DNA of 64,000 nt from Pythium myriotylum (lineage: Eukaryota > Oomycota > Peronosporomycetes > Pythiales > Pythiaceae). The DNA lies in contig JALJCQ010000017.1 of assembly GCA_023091665.1 (NCBI GenBank), positions 558,001 through 622,000 of the forward strand, written 5' to 3'. Positions 62,893-64,000 of the stretch are shown here, one piece after another. Each line of letters begins with the position of its first letter. The stretch's first letter is position 1. The notes below the pieces were generated by a model. That model was not told where the DNA came from, searched no databases, and was given only the letters and a program-made list of their open reading frames with translations. The translations under genes were made by a program, and so were the position numbers.

Positions 62893-64000
62893 ATGACTGC
62901 GTCGGGCACTCTGCTCCGCGCCTGGGAACGAATCCAAGTCGAGCTCCAGGGACGCTACACGCTCGCGCGGCTCCGTGAAGTCGTGGAAGACACCACAACA
63001 TCGTCATCGGTATCGCGCGCGTTATGGATTTTGCTTACACCGCTTCCAGCCTTGTTTGTACTCATTCTAATCGACTCGTTACCGCTTCGCACTGCATCCC
63101 TCGGGTTCGAACAGCAAACGCCGTGGGTCTTCGTCCGGATCTACGTTCTCGGGGTCTTCGGGTCCATCGTCGTCTTGCACCAAGTCGTGCAAGCTGTGCC
63201 TTCGCTTACGCTCACTCCTTGGCAATTTGCCTTCGTCGCAGGCCTCTCGCCCCTGGTAGGAACTATTCCGGTCGTGTTGCTCGGCAAATTCTGGGTGTTC
63301 CCCGTGCCGTTCACATTGCAGTTCACGTTCGGTCCGTGGCCTTGTACCGCCTCTTTGCTGCTGTGGCGAACCTGGAGAGACGTGCTGGAAAGCGACGTGA
63401 AATCACGAGCAAAGCTCAACTGCTACCTCAAGGTGTTGTCTGTCCACGGCTCAATTGTGTCGATGTATGTCGCCTATTATATTGCGTACACGCTCGTGGG
63501 AGATCCGTATCAGCTCTATGTCGCGATGCTGCTCCCAGTCGTCAAGTTATTTTGCAAGAATCGCATCCGAAGTGGTCTCATCTACTTGGAGGATCTCGTT
63601 CCGTGTGTCGTCGTGACGAATGTCGACGTCTTCCATTCCATCTTCGTCTCCACTACGTTGCAGCAAGCACAAGGCCAATCTACAGTTGTGTTCATTATGG
63701 TTATCGACGTTCTCCAGACACTAATGGCGTTTTATGAATTGTTTCGAGTCTCCCACTACGGTGACTCACCAACAACGGCTAGCTCTGAGAATCGAGGAAG
63801 TTCCGGATCGAGTTCCTCCCTCGTAGGTCCCAAGAATGGAGTGGTGGAGTATGCTCTCTTCCTGGTTAACACACAGGCATCCATTCGGGACCACCCGTCG
63901 ATCGCGTTACCACAGTATATCAAAGAACAGCACGCGAGCCTTCGCGATGCAAACAGCCATGAGTTTCTCAGTTTTGTTCGGTCGCGAAGAGCAAAAATCC
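62893..64000 (+). CDS. Multi-pass membrane orphan, copy 4 (open, cut by window end)
   Basis: From ATG at 62893 the frame stays open to the last base (369 codons). It reads LRAWERIQVELQGRYTLARLREVVED, hydrophobic helices, the family motif YLEDLVPCVVVTNVDVFHS, a TTLQQAQGQST segment, and VEYALFLVN..IRDHPSIALP before the edge. It parallels exon 1 of the gene at 34862 and of both broken copies. Exons 2 and 3 should lie beyond the window. It appears intact; function unknown. Confidence 0.78.
   Translation, partial: MTASGTLLRAWERIQVELQGRYTLARLREVVEDTTTSSSVSRALWILLTPLPALFVLILIDSLPLRTASLGFEQQTPWVFVRIYVLGVFGSIVVLHQVVQAVPSLTLTPWQFAFVAGLSPLVGTIPVVLLGKFWVFPVPFTLQFTFGPWPCTASLLLWRTWRDVLESDVKSRAKLNCYLKVLSVHGSIVSMYVAYYIAYTLVGDPYQLYVAMLLPVVKLFCKNRIRSGLIYLEDLVPCVVVTNVDVFHSIFVSTTLQQAQGQSTVVFIMVIDVLQTLMAFYELFRVSHYGDSPTTASSENRGSSGSSSSLVGPKNGVVEYALFLVNTQASIRDHPSIALPQYIKEQHASLRDANSHEFLSFVRSRRAKI

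Noticed and set aside
63024..63737. Plus-strand frame near the window end
   Set aside because: Out of frame with the membrane orphan copy 4, which is open through the window end and matches its paralogs.

Overview
The window looks like nuclear DNA of an oomycete (Peronosporales/Pythiales-type). Genes are compact and intron-poor, and the few introns are short (55-72 bases) and GT-AG. Promoters carry oomycete-like initiator motifs (YCAYTYY). Expanded MAPEG and ABC transporter genes sit next to secreted or membrane orphan families and a repeat-rich island. The assignment rests on gene style and protein families only; no rRNA, tRNA, CRISPR or bacterial operon structure was seen.

Layout. 0.8-3 kb: a ubiquitin-specific protease. 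4.1-9 kb: two three-exon paralogs that fuse a helix-turn-helix DNA-binding domain to a degenerate uracil-phosphoribosyltransferase-like domain. 9.4-10.7 kb: two MAPEG (microsomal glutathione transferase-like) genes. 11.3-13.9 kb: two tandem proteins with duplicated DUF7726-type domains and a shared E2F-like plus initiator promoter. 14-15.4 kb: a three-exon orphan. 16.2-20.9 kb: a PhyH dioxygenase and a RABL6-like GTPase. 21-22.8 kb: two more MAPEG genes. 23.5-25.6 kb: a secreted repeat/mucin-like protein gene split by an 884-bp terminal-inverted-repeat element. 25.8-26.1 kb: a PIF1/Helitron-type helicase fragment. 27-33 kb: a three-gene tandem array of signal-peptide single-pass membrane proteins of unknown function. 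34.2 kb: a fifth MAPEG gene.

34.9-36.8 kb holds an intact three-exon multi-pass membrane orphan. Two broken paralogs of it lie at 43.5-45 and 53.2-55 kb, and a fourth, open copy runs off the window end at 62.9 kb. 37.1-40.5 kb encodes a protein with two tandem kinase-like domains. Between 40.5 and 53 kb lies a transposon graveyard: a young gag-only LTR element with two 335-bp LTRs nested in a LINE fragment, hAT remnants (one with TIRs and target duplication), LINE RNase H fragments, and a 3.25-kb LINE with a 15-bp target duplication that has lost the YADD part of its reverse transcriptase. 55.6-61.7 kb carries an ABCG half transporter and an ABCC full transporter.

The functional themes are detoxification and transport (five MAPEG, ABCG, ABCC, PhyH), regulation (HTH fusions, DUF7726 pair, USP, RABL6, kinase pair) and lineage-specific surface or membrane proteins. 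The strongest candidates for something undescribed are the HTH + pseudo-UPRTase regulators, the tandem receptor-like array, the multi-pass membrane family and the gag-only LTR element.
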